This document shows positions 1 to 5,634 of a stretch of 5,634 nucleotides of DNA, piece after piece. This DNA comes from Alphaproteobacteria bacterium. Lineage in GTDB: Bacteria > Pseudomonadota > Alphaproteobacteria > Micropepsales > Micropepsaceae. The translations under genes were made by a program, and so were the position numbers. The stretch covers positions 1 through 5,634 of the forward strand of contig JAATGK010000058.1 of assembly GCA_015654715.1 (NCBI GenBank). Direction: 5' to 3'. The notes beneath the pieces are model-generated. The model made no database searches and was not told the DNA's origin. It saw only the letters and a list, made by a program, of their open reading frames with translations. How positions within the stretch are numbered: the first letter of the stretch is position 1; each line of letters starts with the position of its first letter.

Positions 1-1227
1 GGCTGGCTGGCGCTGGTTCCGGTCGTGGTCGCCGCAATCCTCGTTTTATGCGGCAGCATTGCGATCCGTTATGCCCGCTCCGACACGACGCGCACCAACT
101 TGGCGCTCGGCGACCATCAGACCTTGCTGGTTGAGATCCTGGGTAATGTCCGCGCCATCAAGACCGGTGCCAGCGAGGCGGTATGGCTCGAACGCTTCCG
201 TGAACGGTCCTCGGAAATGGCGTTCGCCCATCTCGCCCAGGCCCGCGTCATGGCGTTCGCCCAGAACATCGCCCAGGCCATGAACCTGATCTCCGGCGCG
301 GCAACCCTCGCCATCGGGGCAGCCTTCGCGCTGGACGGAAAACTCAGTGTCGGCGCGCTGATCGCCAGCATGACGCTGGTATGGCGGGTTCTCGCTCCGA
401 TCCAGGCTCTCTTCATGGCGCTCACCCGGATCGAGGAGACGAAAACAGTCATCAAGCGCGTCGATCAGATGATGATGCTTCCCTCCGAAGGAATGAATCG
501 CGGTACGCGCGTGACGGCGGCGCGCGGGCATGCTTTCGCCGGCCGTATCCGCTTCGACCGCGTCGTGCTGCGGTATGCGCCCAATCTCGATCCGGCCATC
601 GCCGGACTTTCGCTCGACATCCGCGCCGGCGAGGTTGTGGCCATCACCGGCTCCAACGGTTCGGGCAAATCGACTTTGCTCAAGCTGGTCGCCAATCTTT
701 ATCAGCCGCAGGCCGGCGGCATCCTGATCGACGGGGTCGATACGCGCCAACTGAGCCCGGACGATCTGCGCCACGCCATTGCCTATCTGCCGCAGCAGAT
801 GGACCTCTTCGCCGGCACCGTCGCCGACAATCTGCGCCTGGCCAATCCCGCTGCGAGCGACGCCGACATTCTTGCCGCCTGCACCAAGGCGGGCGTTGAT
901 ATCGCAGCGCTGCCGTCGGGCATCGAGACCGTTATCGGCGGCAACCTTACCCAAGGCTTGGCACGAAAGCTCGCCTTGGCGCGCACCTGGCTGGTGGACG
1001 CCAGCATTGTGCTGCTCGACGAGCCCTCGGGCGGCGACGCGGCATCGGACCGGCTGCTGCTGCGCCAGCTCGACGCGCTGCGCGGGCGGACAACCGTGCT
1101 TCTTGTCACCCATCGTCCCGATTACGTGAGCGCGGCCGATCGCGTGGTCGTGCTGAGACAGGGCGCCATCGTCCATGACGGTCCGCCGCAGGAATTGTTG
1201 AAAAAGATCGCAGGAAACACGAAATGA
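1..1227 (+). CDS. Type I secretion ABC transporter, permease/ATPase (5'-truncated by window)
   Basis: The frame is open from base 1, so the start lies left of the window; 408 residues are visible. It is the C-terminal part of a fused membrane-domain/ATPase exporter half, which powers substrate export across the inner membrane with the HlyD-type adaptor encoded next. The first ~170 visible residues are the end of the transmembrane domain, with hydrophobic segments near the left edge and around nt 290-420. The ATPase domain follows: Walker A GSNGSGKST (649-675), Q-loop LPQQ (787-798), Walker B IVLLDEP with catalytic Glu (1006-1026), and H-loop His in VTHRP (1111-1113). The signature is abnormal: LTQGL at 946-960 instead of LSGGQ. 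The segment before it (TVIGGN) is about three residues shorter than the usual TVxGExGxx, and the D-loop (SGGD, 1027-1038) is one residue shorter than TSALD. Family assignment is firm; the substrate is unknown. Degeneracy suggests it pairs with a different ABC half (inference). It ends in an ATGA overlap with the adaptor gene. Confidence 0.93.
   Translation, partial: GWLALVPVVVAAILVLCGSIAIRYARSDTTRTNLALGDHQTLLVEILGNVRAIKTGASEAVWLERFRERSSEMAFAHLAQARVMAFAQNIAQAMNLISGAATLAIGAAFALDGKLSVGALIASMTLVWRVLAPIQALFMALTRIEETKTVIKRVDQMMMLPSEGMNRGTRVTAARGHAFAGRIRFDRVVLRYAPNLDPAIAGLSLDIRAGEVVAITGSNGSGKSTLLKLVANLYQPQAGGILIDGVDTRQLSPDDLRHAIAYLPQQMDLFAGTVADNLRLANPAASDADILAACTKAGVDIAALPSGIETVIGGNLTQGLARKLALARTWLVDASIVLLDEPSGGDAASDRLLLRQLDALRGRTTVLLVTHRPDYVSAADRVVVLRQGAIVHDGPPQELLKKIAGNTK
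1212..1215 (+). promoter_or_regulatory. Ribosome binding site of the HlyD-family gene
   Basis: AGGA lies 8 nt before the ATG at 1224, inside the last codons of the ABC gene. The second in-frame ATG at 1230 would be 14 nt away, so 1224 is the preferred start. The overlap implies translational coupling to the ABC gene. Confidence 0.6.
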
Positions 1228-2585
1228 CCATGGCAACGCGTACCTCGGAGGCGCTGAACGCGGTCCTCGACCCGCAATGGCTGGCCGGGTATGGCCGGCT
1301 CGGTCAATCCATCCGGCTGGAAGAAAAGGGCCCGGATCGCTTTGCCGTCACCGCGATCAAGATTCTGGCCGCCGCCATCGCGTTTTTCATCGTCTGGGCC
1401 GCGATCACAAAGGTCAGCGAGATCGCGCCGGCTTCCGGTGAAGTGACCCCCGTCGGCTCCGTGAAGCGCGTCCAGCATCTCGAAGGCGGCATCGTCGCGG
1501 CTGTTCATGTGCGCGACGGCGATTATGTCGCGAAGAACCAGGTGTTGATCGATCTTGAAGCCGGCGCGACGGGTCCCGAACTCGATCGTTTGCGTACCCG
1601 GCTCGCTTCACTGGAATTGCAGCAGACCCAGCTCGAAGCCATGGCGCAGGGAAAGGACATCCAGGTTCAGGCAAAAGACGCGCGTTTCTCCCAGCTCGCC
1701 GACGCGCAAGATGCGCTCCTGACCAAGAAGCAACAGCAACTGGAAAGCAAGGAAGCGATACTGCGGCAACAATGGCAGGGAAGCCGCGCCGGGCTCGCAA
1801 GCGTCGCGGGAAAAGCGGCGGCCACGCGCCGCGAAGTCGCGATCTTGAACGAACAGGTCGATGTTTACGACCGCCTGGTCAAGAGCGGCATCGTCGGCCG
1901 CATGCTGCTGCTCGATCGTCAACGTTCACTGATGCAGGCGAAGGGCCAACTTGCCGAACTCGACGGCGAAGCGGCCAAGTCCCGCGAAGCCGTTGTGGAA
2001 GCGCAGGCGCGGATCGACGAACTTCACGCCACCAACGAGCGCGACGCGACCGAAGAACTCGGCAAGGTGAAAAGCGACCTCGCCGAATTGCGCGAAACCG
2101 TCGTAGCCTCGCGGGATCGCGCGGGGCGCCTTTCCATTCGTGCGCCGGTGGCGGGCGTGGTCAATGGGCTCCAGGCGCAAACCGTCGGCGGCGTGATCGC
2201 CCCGGGCGCGACCGTGCTCGAGATCATTCCGAGCGATGCGCCGCTGATCGTGGAGGCACGCGTGCTGCCGCGCGACATCGGCTTTGTGCATGACGGCCAG
2301 GATGTTCTCGTCAAGGTCACGACCTTCGACTACACGCGCTTTGGCGGCATCAAGGGCAAGATCGAGAACATCTCCGCCACGACATTCCAGGACGAGAAGG
2401 GCAATTTCTTCTATCGTGCCCGCATAAAACTCGCGAAGAACCATGTCGGCGGCGATCCCAAGCGCAACCTCATCATCCCGGGCATGACGGTACTCGCCGA
2501 CATCCACACCGGCGGCAAAAGCGTGCTTGCCTATCTGCTCAAGCCGCTCGTCGGCGCATCGGACGACGCGCTGCACGAGCGTTGA
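1224..2585 (+). CDS. HlyD-family type I secretion periplasmic adaptor (membrane fusion protein)
   Basis: This 453-residue protein, a normal length for HlyD/PrtE adaptors, is anchored in the inner membrane and bridges the ABC exporter to a TolC-like outer-membrane channel. In order: a short cytoplasmic N-terminus (1-40), one transmembrane helix (about 41-61), and the first lipoyl half with the family hallmark VQHLEGGIV (83-91) followed by VRDGDYV. A long charged, Gln/Glu/Lys/Arg-rich coiled-coil hairpin spans about 117-300, and the second lipoyl half starts at SIRAPVAGVV (304-313). A beta-barrel region covers about 340-430. Residues 417-439 (IIPGM...TGGKSVLAYLL) fit the classic HlyD family signature near the C-terminus. 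The gene overlaps the ABC gene by 4 nt (ATGA), so the two are probably translated together. No substrate or outer-membrane partner is in view. Type I secretion adaptor is the clear reading; an RND or EmrA-type adaptor is much less likely given the N-terminal anchor and the VQHLEGGIV motif. Confidence 0.95.
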   Translation: MTMATRTSEALNAVLDPQWLAGYGRLGQSIRLEEKGPDRFAVTAIKILAAAIAFFIVWAAITKVSEIAPASGEVTPVGSVKRVQHLEGGIVAAVHVRDGDYVAKNQVLIDLEAGATGPELDRLRTRLASLELQQTQLEAMAQGKDIQVQAKDARFSQLADAQDALLTKKQQQLESKEAILRQQWQGSRAGLASVAGKAAATRREVAILNEQVDVYDRLVKSGIVGRMLLLDRQRSLMQAKGQLAELDGEAAKSREAVVEAQARIDELHATNERDATEELGKVKSDLAELRETVVASRDRAGRLSIRAPVAGVVNGLQAQTVGGVIAPGATVLEIIPSDAPLIVEARVLPRDIGFVHDGQDVLVKVTTFDYTRFGGIKGKIENISATTFQDEKGNFFYRARIKLAKNHVGGDPKRNLIIPGMTVLADIHTGGKSVLAYLLKPLVGASDDALHER

Positions 2586-2602
2586 GCGCGCCGCCCGCTC
2601 GC

Positions 2603-2606
2603 AGGA
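2603..2606 (+). promoter_or_regulatory. Ribosome binding site deciding the kinase start
   Basis: AGGA is 8 nt upstream of the ATG at 2615. The alternative in-frame TTG at 2582, which overlaps the adaptor stop as TTGA, has only a GAG placed too close. This supports ATG 2615 as the start. Confidence 0.55.
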
Positions 2607-2614
2607 CGAAAATC

Positions 2615-4621
2615 ATGTTGCGTAAATTGTATTCGCTCCCAAGCCGGAATACCGGCGGCAGTCTTGCCCGGCGCGTCCGCCGGGCCTATGTGCGCGTGCC
2701 CATGTGGCTGCCCGTTCCGGTCGGCATCTGCCTGATTGCCGTCACGGTCTGTCTGGCCTGGATCGCCGAGCGGCATGACGAAGCCAAATTCGGCAACATG
2801 ATACAAGCTTACACCGACGACATCGCGAGCGATGTGCAAACCCGTCTGGGCGAGATGTACGGCGCCATGGGACGCATCAGCGCGCGCTGGGACGCGGCGG
2901 GCGGAACGCCGCGGCTGCTGTGGGAAAAAGACGCTCGCGGCTATTTGGAAGGCTATCCCTTTCTGAAGGCGCTGGCCTGGGCGGACGATGGCGGCACGAT
3001 CCGGCGGAGCGTTTTCGCGCGGGCGGTGTCCGAAGAAAGAAGCGCGCCGCTTTTTCGCACCGAATACGAACGCGCTTTTGTGCACGCTGCGTGGACCCGC
3101 AAACCCGAAATCGCCGGTCCCATCCGGTTTCGCGGCGGCGACAATTTTCTCTACATCTGGCCGCTTCTGACACACGGCCGTCCCGACGGCGTCCTGGTCG
3201 CCGCGATCGGAGTTCGCGACTTCTTCAATAAGGCAATCGATGCCGCAGTGTTTCGCTCCTACGACGTCGCGGTCCACGAGAAGGGGCGCCTTCTTTTCTC
3301 CACCTTGCCGGACGCGCCATGGCAGGACAATGCCTGGACCAGGAAGGCGTTGTTGAAGAACGTCGACCGGGTATGGGTCGTCTCGATGCGTCCGACGCCG
3401 GCCTTGCTGGCGTCCTATCGCTCGCCCATTCCGCTCACCGTGCTAGTGGCGGGCGTGTTCGCCAGCCTCGTCATCGCGCTGTCGCTCTACCTGGCGCTCA
3501 AATGGCGCCTGGGCGCTCAGGAATTGAGGGATCGCCAGGCGTGCCTCCATGCGCTTTTCAACATCGGCATCAACGCGATCGTCAACGTGAGCGTTGCCGG
3601 GAAAGTCTGGGCGTTCAATCCGGCCGCGGAAAAGCTCTTCGGCTATCGCATCGACGAGGTGATCGGCCAGGACGTCGGATGCCTGATGCCGCCGGACGGC
3701 CGCGACCGGCTGGAGCGCTTCATCCGCTATCAAGTGACCGCCAGCGATGCCAATGCCGGCGGCAACCTTTCCGAAGCGGTTTGCCGGCGCAAGGACGGCA
3801 CGGAGTTTCCGGTCGAGCTTGAGATCAATCGTTTCGAATATGCCGGAAAGATGGCGTTCAGCGGCGTCCTGCGCGACATCACCGAGCGCAAGACCATGGA
3901 GCGGCTGAAGAATGAATTCATTTCCACCGTCAGCCACGAGCTTCGCAGGCCGCTCACTTCCATCTCCGGCGCTCTGCAACTGATGGATGCGGGCGTCGTG
4001 GGCGACATACCCGCCGCCGCCAAACGCATGGTTTCCATCGCGCACGACAACAGCCAACGCCTGATCCGGCTGGTCAACGACATCCTCGACATCGAGAAGA
4101 TGGAAGCCGGGCTGATGCCATTCGAACTGGCGCCGCACCAGACGGCGGCGCTCGTCGAACGCGCCATCGCCGGTGCCGCCGCTTTCGCCGGGGGGCAGGG
4201 CGTGCGCCTGCGTCTCGATGCGCCCGCCGGCGAGGCGTCCGTTTTGGTGGACGCCGACCGCTTCATTCAGCTTGTCACCAATCTGCTTTCGAATGCCGTG
4301 AAGTTCTCGCCGGAGGGCGGCATCGTGACGGTGACCGTCGCCCGCGCCGCCACCGGCATCCGTATCAGTGTCGCCGATTGCGGTCCGGGTATTCCCGAAG
4401 CCTTCCAGGCGCGCCTGTTCGAGAAATTCGCACAGGCCGACAATACGGATAGCCGCCGCAGGGCGGGCACCGGGCTCGGCCTCGCCATTGTGAAGAACAT
4501 TGTCGAGCGCATGAACGGCGCGATCTCGTTCGATACGACACCGGACAAGGGCACGGTCTTCCACGTCGACCTGCCCGAGGCGCATCGCGCGGTCCGGGCC
4601 GATGCGGCCCGTGTGGCCTGA
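2615..4621 (+). CDS. Membrane sensor histidine kinase: CHASE-like sensor, PAS, HisKA, HATPase_c
   Basis: A 668-residue hybrid-free sensor kinase that should autophosphorylate and pass phosphate to the receiver protein encoded next. Numbering is from ATG 2615. It has TM1 (about 31-52), a periplasmic region of about 200 residues (65-260), and TM2 (about 273-296). The periplasmic region resembles CHASE domains: a YPFLKALAWAD block, then GDNFLYIWPLL and DGVLVAAIGVRDFF. A PAS/PAC domain follows (about 309-426, with FNPAAEKLFGY and ending RDITERK). HisKA has the phosphorylated His at 441 (nt 3935-3937) in SHELRRPLTS. HATPase_c has an N-box with N556, N560 and K563, a G1 box DCGPGIP (588-594), an F-box LFEKF (601-605) and a G2 box GTGLGL (618-623). 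All ATP-binding boxes are intact. Arg445 replaces the usual Thr/Asn at His+4, a position needed for phosphatase activity in HisKA kinases. An upstream TTG (2582) would add 11 residues and overlap the adaptor gene by 4 nt; ATG 2615 has the better Shine-Dalgarno. The signal sensed is unknown. Confidence 0.93.
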   Translation: MLRKLYSLPSRNTGGSLARRVRRAYVRVPMWLPVPVGICLIAVTVCLAWIAERHDEAKFGNMIQAYTDDIASDVQTRLGEMYGAMGRISARWDAAGGTPRLLWEKDARGYLEGYPFLKALAWADDGGTIRRSVFARAVSEERSAPLFRTEYERAFVHAAWTRKPEIAGPIRFRGGDNFLYIWPLLTHGRPDGVLVAAIGVRDFFNKAIDAAVFRSYDVAVHEKGRLLFSTLPDAPWQDNAWTRKALLKNVDRVWVVSMRPTPALLASYRSPIPLTVLVAGVFASLVIALSLYLALKWRLGAQELRDRQACLHALFNIGINAIVNVSVAGKVWAFNPAAEKLFGYRIDEVIGQDVGCLMPPDGRDRLERFIRYQVTASDANAGGNLSEAVCRRKDGTEFPVELEINRFEYAGKMAFSGVLRDITERKTMERLKNEFISTVSHELRRPLTSISGALQLMDAGVVGDIPAAAKRMVSIAHDNSQRLIRLVNDILDIEKMEAGLMPFELAPHQTAALVERAIAGAAAFAGGQGVRLRLDAPAGEASVLVDADRFIQLVTNLLSNAVKFSPEGGIVTVTVARAATGIRISVADCGPGIPEAFQARLFEKFAQADNTDSRRRAGTGLGLAIVKNIVERMNGAISFDTTPDKGTVFHVDLPEAHRAVRADAARVA

Positions 4622-4626
4622 GAAAC

Positions 4627-4632
4627 GAGAGG
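4627..4632 (+). promoter_or_regulatory. Ribosome binding site deciding the response-regulator start
   Basis: GAGAGG ends 5 nt before the ATG at 4638. A longer frame from ATG 4602 would overlap the kinase gene and add 12 residues that do not belong to the receiver fold, so 4638 is preferred. Confidence 0.65.
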
Positions 4633-4637
4633 CGAGC

Positions 4638-5033
4638 ATGAACGACCGGCCCCTGAACCGCATTCTCTACACCGATGACGAGCCCGACATCCGCGAGGTG
4701 GCAAAAGTTTCGCTGGAGCTTGTCGGCGGTTTCACGCTGTGCCTCTGCGCCTCGGGTGAAGAGGCGGTGAGGGTGGCGCCCGGTTTCGCTCCCGATCTCA
4801 TCTTGCTCGACGTGATGATGCCGGGCATGGACGGCCCTTCGACGCTCGCCCAATTGCGCCAACTCGAGGCGCTGGCCAGCACGCCGATCGTCTTTATGAC
4901 GGCGAAGGCGCAGGCCGCAGAACAAAAGCGCTATCGCGAGCTTGGCGCGGCCGATGTCATCGCCAAGCCCTTCCAGCCGATGCAATTGCCGCAGCAGCTC
5001 AGGGACATCTGGAAAAATCTGCATTCGGGATAA
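4638..5033 (+). CDS. Single-domain (CheY-like) response regulator receiver protein
   Basis: A 131-residue protein consisting only of a receiver domain, cytoplasmic, and the probable phosphate acceptor from the kinase encoded 16 nt upstream. Conserved receiver residues are all visible: the acidic pocket D13-D14-E15 in YTDDEPD, the phospho-acceptor Asp58 in LLDVMMPGMDG (nt 4809-4811), Thr88 in FMTAK and Lys110 in AKPF. The protein ends about 20 residues after the Lys, with no room for a DNA-binding, GGDEF or other output domain. It must therefore act by protein-protein contact, as a phosphate sink or as an intermediate in a relay (inference). The start at 4638 places the first beta strand (RILYTDDE) where receivers normally begin. 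No terminator hairpin follows its stop directly, so the transcript may run on toward the terminator at 5465. Confidence 0.94.
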   Translation: MNDRPLNRILYTDDEPDIREVAKVSLELVGGFTLCLCASGEEAVRVAPGFAPDLILLDVMMPGMDGPSTLAQLRQLEALASTPIVFMTAKAQAAEQKRYRELGAADVIAKPFQPMQLPQQLRDIWKNLHSG

Positions 5034-5036
5034 TGA

Positions 5037-5204
5037 TACGACCTACGTTCGATTTTCCATGCGGGCGACAAAGCGCTCGTTGCCGTAGCCACCTTGGTGC
5101 TGAACGGCGTGCGCCACGCCGTAACACTCAAGCCTGCCGACATGCCTGCCGCCCTCACCGCGCCGCTTGCGAAAGATACAGGCACGGAGCACGATATTCT
5201 GTGA
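5037..5204 (+). other. Coding-like open frame without a clear start (possible gene remnant)
   Basis: Directly after the tandem stops TAA TGA (5031-5036) one + frame stays open for 55 codons to TGA at 5202-5204. Its translation reads like ordinary protein, for example GDKALVAVATLVLNGVRHAV and LKPADMPAAL, and its third positions are mostly G/C as in the real genes. There is no ATG before 5142 and no Shine-Dalgarno before the GTG/TTG codons at 5094-5097. I recognise no family. It could be the decayed C-terminal end of a lost gene, or a chance open frame in GC-rich DNA. Confidence 0.25.
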
Positions 5205-5517
5205 CCGAAGCGGCAAAAGTGTGCAGACGATCCCCGCGGAAGAGACGCTCCGTCGGCGTTGGCTTTCGACCATTGTTGAGGTTGCTGGCAGCTACCTTGC
5301 GACGGCTGTTCTGAAGACCATGGCGTCGGGCAGTTATTGGCCGGATGGTATCGTGCAGAACAATACCGTCAGCCTGAACATCGAGCAGGTCTCTAGCTTT
5401 GTCGGCGGCGTTCCCGAGCCGTCGCCGTCCACCGAACCATATTCACGATCTTTCCCCGACTCATCCGACTGCCGAAAGGTAGTCGGGCTTTTTTCGTTTT
5501 TGGTCCCAGCGCGTTAG
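5167..5517 (+). other. Unrecognised open frame, possibly a broken gene
   Basis: This open frame of 116 codons begins at a TTG with no convincing Shine-Dalgarno. From about 5205 to 5450 its codons rarely end in A and the translation looks protein-like (RRRWLSTIVEVAGSYLATAV, then SGSYWPDGIVQNNTV). It then reads straight through the hairpin and T-run of the terminator at 5465-5494, so it cannot be an intact gene as it stands. It overlaps the preceding coding-like stretch (5037-5204) in a different frame, so the two could be pieces of one frameshifted gene. No homology is recognised. Composition is visibly less GC-rich than in the operon. Confidence 0.22.
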
Positions 5518-5634
5518 GCGCGCGTTGTCGTTAGCGGGCTTTTGAAGGGTGGCGCGTCTTTCCCTGAGACGAATGGCAGAGTGGGTCGTGTCGCGGCAAA
5601 GGCTGCCGATGCCACTCATAAGTGCGGTTGCAAA
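5461..5634 (-). other. Minus-strand open frame running off the right edge (possible gene 3' end)
   Basis: On the minus strand 57 codons are open from the window edge to a TGA at 5463-5461. The C-terminal part reads ATLQKPANDNARLTRWD and ends in a Lys/Arg-rich stretch that is simply the antisense of the terminator T-run. An ATG at 5619-5617 has no Shine-Dalgarno. The KPANDNARL stretch resembles polar tails seen in alphaproteobacterial proteins, but that alone is weak. The frame is too short to call; chance is as likely. Otherwise I see nothing in 5495-5634 beyond short inverted repeats. Confidence 0.15.
5465..5494 (+). terminator. Rho-independent terminator, + strand
   Basis: CCGACTGCC (5465-5473) pairs with GGTAGTCGG (5478-5486) over 9 bp, with one G-T pair, and closes on a GAAA (GNRA) tetraloop at 5474-5477. 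GC follows, then six T (5489-5494), CG and five more T. This is a strong intrinsic terminator on the + strand; the other strand has no T-run after the stem. It lies 431 nt past the response-regulator stop, so it ends either the operon with a long 3' tail or a separate short transcript from 5034-5464. Confidence 0.87.

Noticed and set aside
46..1236. Long minus-strand open frame of 396 codons opposite the ABC gene
   Set aside because: The + strand encodes an unmistakable ABC ATPase. The antisense frame is a by-product of GC-rich codon bias, with a His/Arg/Gly-rich translation and no recognisable motif.
3443..4663. Minus-strand open frame of 406 codons opposite the kinase gene
   Set aside because: It is the shadow of the kinase frame; all kinase boxes are on the + strand and the antisense product shows no domain.
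5043..5273. Minus-strand open frame of 76 codons after the operon
   Set aside because: Arg/Gly-rich translation, no clear ribosome site and no family resemblance; the + frames of the same DNA look more coding-like.
5033..5314. Plus-strand open frame starting inside the response-regulator stop region
   Set aside because: Its translation is extremely Arg/Ala-rich, as expected from out-of-frame reading of GC-rich DNA, and there is no Shine-Dalgarno spacing that favours it.
5555..5624. Three short inverted repeats: CGTCT/AGACG (5555-5571), CGGCA/TGCCG (5594-5608), CACT/AGTG (5613-5624)
   Set aside because: Stems of only 4-5 bp with no T-run, array spacing or covarying context; such repeats are expected by chance in this length of GC-rich DNA.
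5573..5634. ATG-started + frame running off the right edge (begins MAEWVVSRQRL)
   Set aside because: Only 20 codons are visible, with just a GAG four bases upstream; too short to support a gene call.

Overview
The window looks like chromosomal DNA from a GC-rich alphaproteobacterium. The evidence is the strong G/C third-position codon bias, the style of the proteins and the tight gene packing. I cannot name the genus from sequence alone.

Positions 1-5033 are almost fully coding on the + strand and read as one tight transcription unit. (1) 1-1227 is the 3' part of an ABC exporter of the type I secretion class; its N-terminus lies left of the window. (2) 1224-2585 is an HlyD/PrtE-type periplasmic adaptor that overlaps the ABC gene by 4 nt (ATGA). 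(3) 2615-4621 is a membrane histidine kinase with a periplasmic CHASE-like sensor, a PAS domain, HisKA and HATPase_c. (4) 4638-5033 is a CheY-like single-domain response regulator. Gaps are -4, +29 and +16 nt, and each start has its own Shine-Dalgarno sequence.

The first two genes supply the inner-membrane ATPase and the adaptor of a secretion channel. The outer-membrane TolC-like protein and the secreted substrate are not in view. The last two genes form a two-component pair with no DNA-binding output. Their place in the secretion operon suggests that they sense something linked to export or cell-surface state, but that is inference.

Two departures from consensus stand out. The ABC ATPase has a degenerate signature motif (LTQGL), a shortened segment before it and a shortened D-loop, while keeping Walker A, Walker B glutamate and the H-loop histidine. 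This resembles one half of an asymmetric heterodimeric exporter. The kinase has Arg where HisKA proteins normally have Thr/Asn four residues after the phosphorylated His, which predicts weak phosphatase activity.

Positions 5034-5634 hold no gene I recognise. Two consecutive stretches (5037-5204 and about 5205-5450) have coding-like composition in different frames and may be gene remnants. A strong rho-independent terminator with a GAAA loop sits at 5465-5494. Beyond it there are only small inverted repeats and a short minus-strand open frame running off the right edge.
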